From positions 1-6,376 of the forward strand of contig JAKBQK010000346.1 in NCBI GenBank assembly GCA_021835265.1: a stretch of 6,376 nt of DNA, read 5' to 3'. Source of the DNA: Thermoplasmata archaeon (GTDB lineage Archaea; Thermoplasmatota; Thermoplasmata; Thermoplasmatales; Thermoplasmataceae). The notes beneath the pieces were generated by a model. It searched no databases. It was not told where the DNA came from and saw nothing but the letters and a program-made list of their open reading frames with translations. This document shows, one piece after another, positions 6,057-6,376 of the stretch; the stretch's first letter is position 1, and every line of letters begins with the position of its first letter. The position numbers were made by a program, and so were the translations under genes.

Positions 6057-6376
6057 ATGGCAATAGAATTGAAAAAACTAAACATGGCATACGGGTCAAC
6101 CGTTGCACTAAAAGATTTTGACTTGCACATAGAAGATGGAGAATTTGTGGCTATTTTGGGTCCTTCGGGAGGCGGAAAGAGTACCATCCTGAGGATAATT
6201 GCTGGCCTTATCATTCAGGATTCTGGAGATGTGGTGATAAATGGAGAGATAATGAATGATATTCACCCTTCTGAAAGAAATGTTGCAATGGTGTTCCAGA
6301 ATCAGGCACTGTATCCACATATGACCGTTTACAATAATCTGGCACTAAATCTAAGGATGAAAGGTGTGTCAAAAGA
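6057..6376 (+). CDS. ABC transporter ATP-binding protein, MalK/UgpC type (partial, 3' end beyond window)
   Basis: The first 106 residues of the energy-coupling subunit are present; the full family length is usually about 350-370. The start codon lies five bases after the second permease stop, behind a GGGGTAAT ribosome-like site (6045-6052). Visible parts are an A-loop aromatic, Tyr12; the Walker A motif GPSGGGKST at 35-43; LRIIAGL at 45-51; and the Q-loop at 77-90, VAMVFQNQALYPHM-like, with Gln81. The YPHMTVYNNLA segment is characteristic of the sugar-importer ATPases. Signature motif, Walker B, switch His and the C-terminal regulatory domain lie outside the window, so integrity and any regulatory domain cannot be judged. 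It completes the importer: one binding protein, two permeases and two copies of this subunit. Confidence 0.93.
   Translation, partial: MAIELKKLNMAYGSTVALKDFDLHIEDGEFVAILGPSGGGKSTILRIIAGLIIQDSGDVVINGEIMNDIHPSERNVAMVFQNQALYPHMTVYNNLALNLRMKGVSK

Noticed and set aside
1..6376. CRISPR arrays, tRNA/rRNA genes, insertion sequences or attachment sites
   Set aside because: Nothing of this kind was seen: no spaced direct repeats, no clover-leaf arms, no transposase motifs and no terminal repeats.

Overview
The window looks like chromosomal DNA of a thermoacidophilic archaeon of the Thermoplasmata (Thermoplasmatales-like). The evidence is its AT-richness, heavy use of ATA and AGA/AGG codons, and TATA boxes about 25 bp before start points. 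One gene appears to lack a leader, others use a GGTGA-type ribosome site, and there is a B12-binding/radical SAM protein of the type I associate with Thermoplasma Ta0216. The exact genus cannot be fixed from the sequence alone.

Left half, minus strand: a six-helix membrane protein of the DUF981 type (112-708), then a 261-bp gap with no convincing gene, then a 560-residue cobalamin-binding/radical SAM enzyme (979-2661). Right half, plus strand, divergent from the radical SAM gene: a carbohydrate-type (CUT1) ABC importer. Its order is surface-anchored substrate-binding protein (2839-4167), MalF/UgpA-type permease (4220-5131), MalG/UgpE-type permease (5131-6051) and the start of a MalK/UgpC-type ATPase (6057 to the window edge). 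The binding protein captures the solute outside the membrane, the two permeases form the channel, and two copies of the ATPase drive it. The substrate cannot be read from the sequence; a sugar, oligosaccharide or polyol is most likely.

The best non-coding signal is in the 177-bp divergent promoter region (2662-2838). A perfect 24-bp inverted repeat (2801-2824, 11-bp arms, 2-bp centre) overlaps the importer's TATA box and reaches almost to its predicted start point. It looks like the operator of a sugar-responsive repressor. It also swallows the upstream in-frame ATG at 2809, so the binding protein most likely starts at 2839. Two other genes (DUF981 and permease 2) have an in-frame GTG that is really part of the Shine-Dalgarno sequence, so their starts are moved downstream as well.

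I do not see a clearly new multi-gene system. The unusual points are the operator, the N-glycosylation-rich and cysteine-free binding protein, deviations in the permease coupling loops, and two proteins of unknown physiological role (DUF981-like and the radical SAM enzyme).
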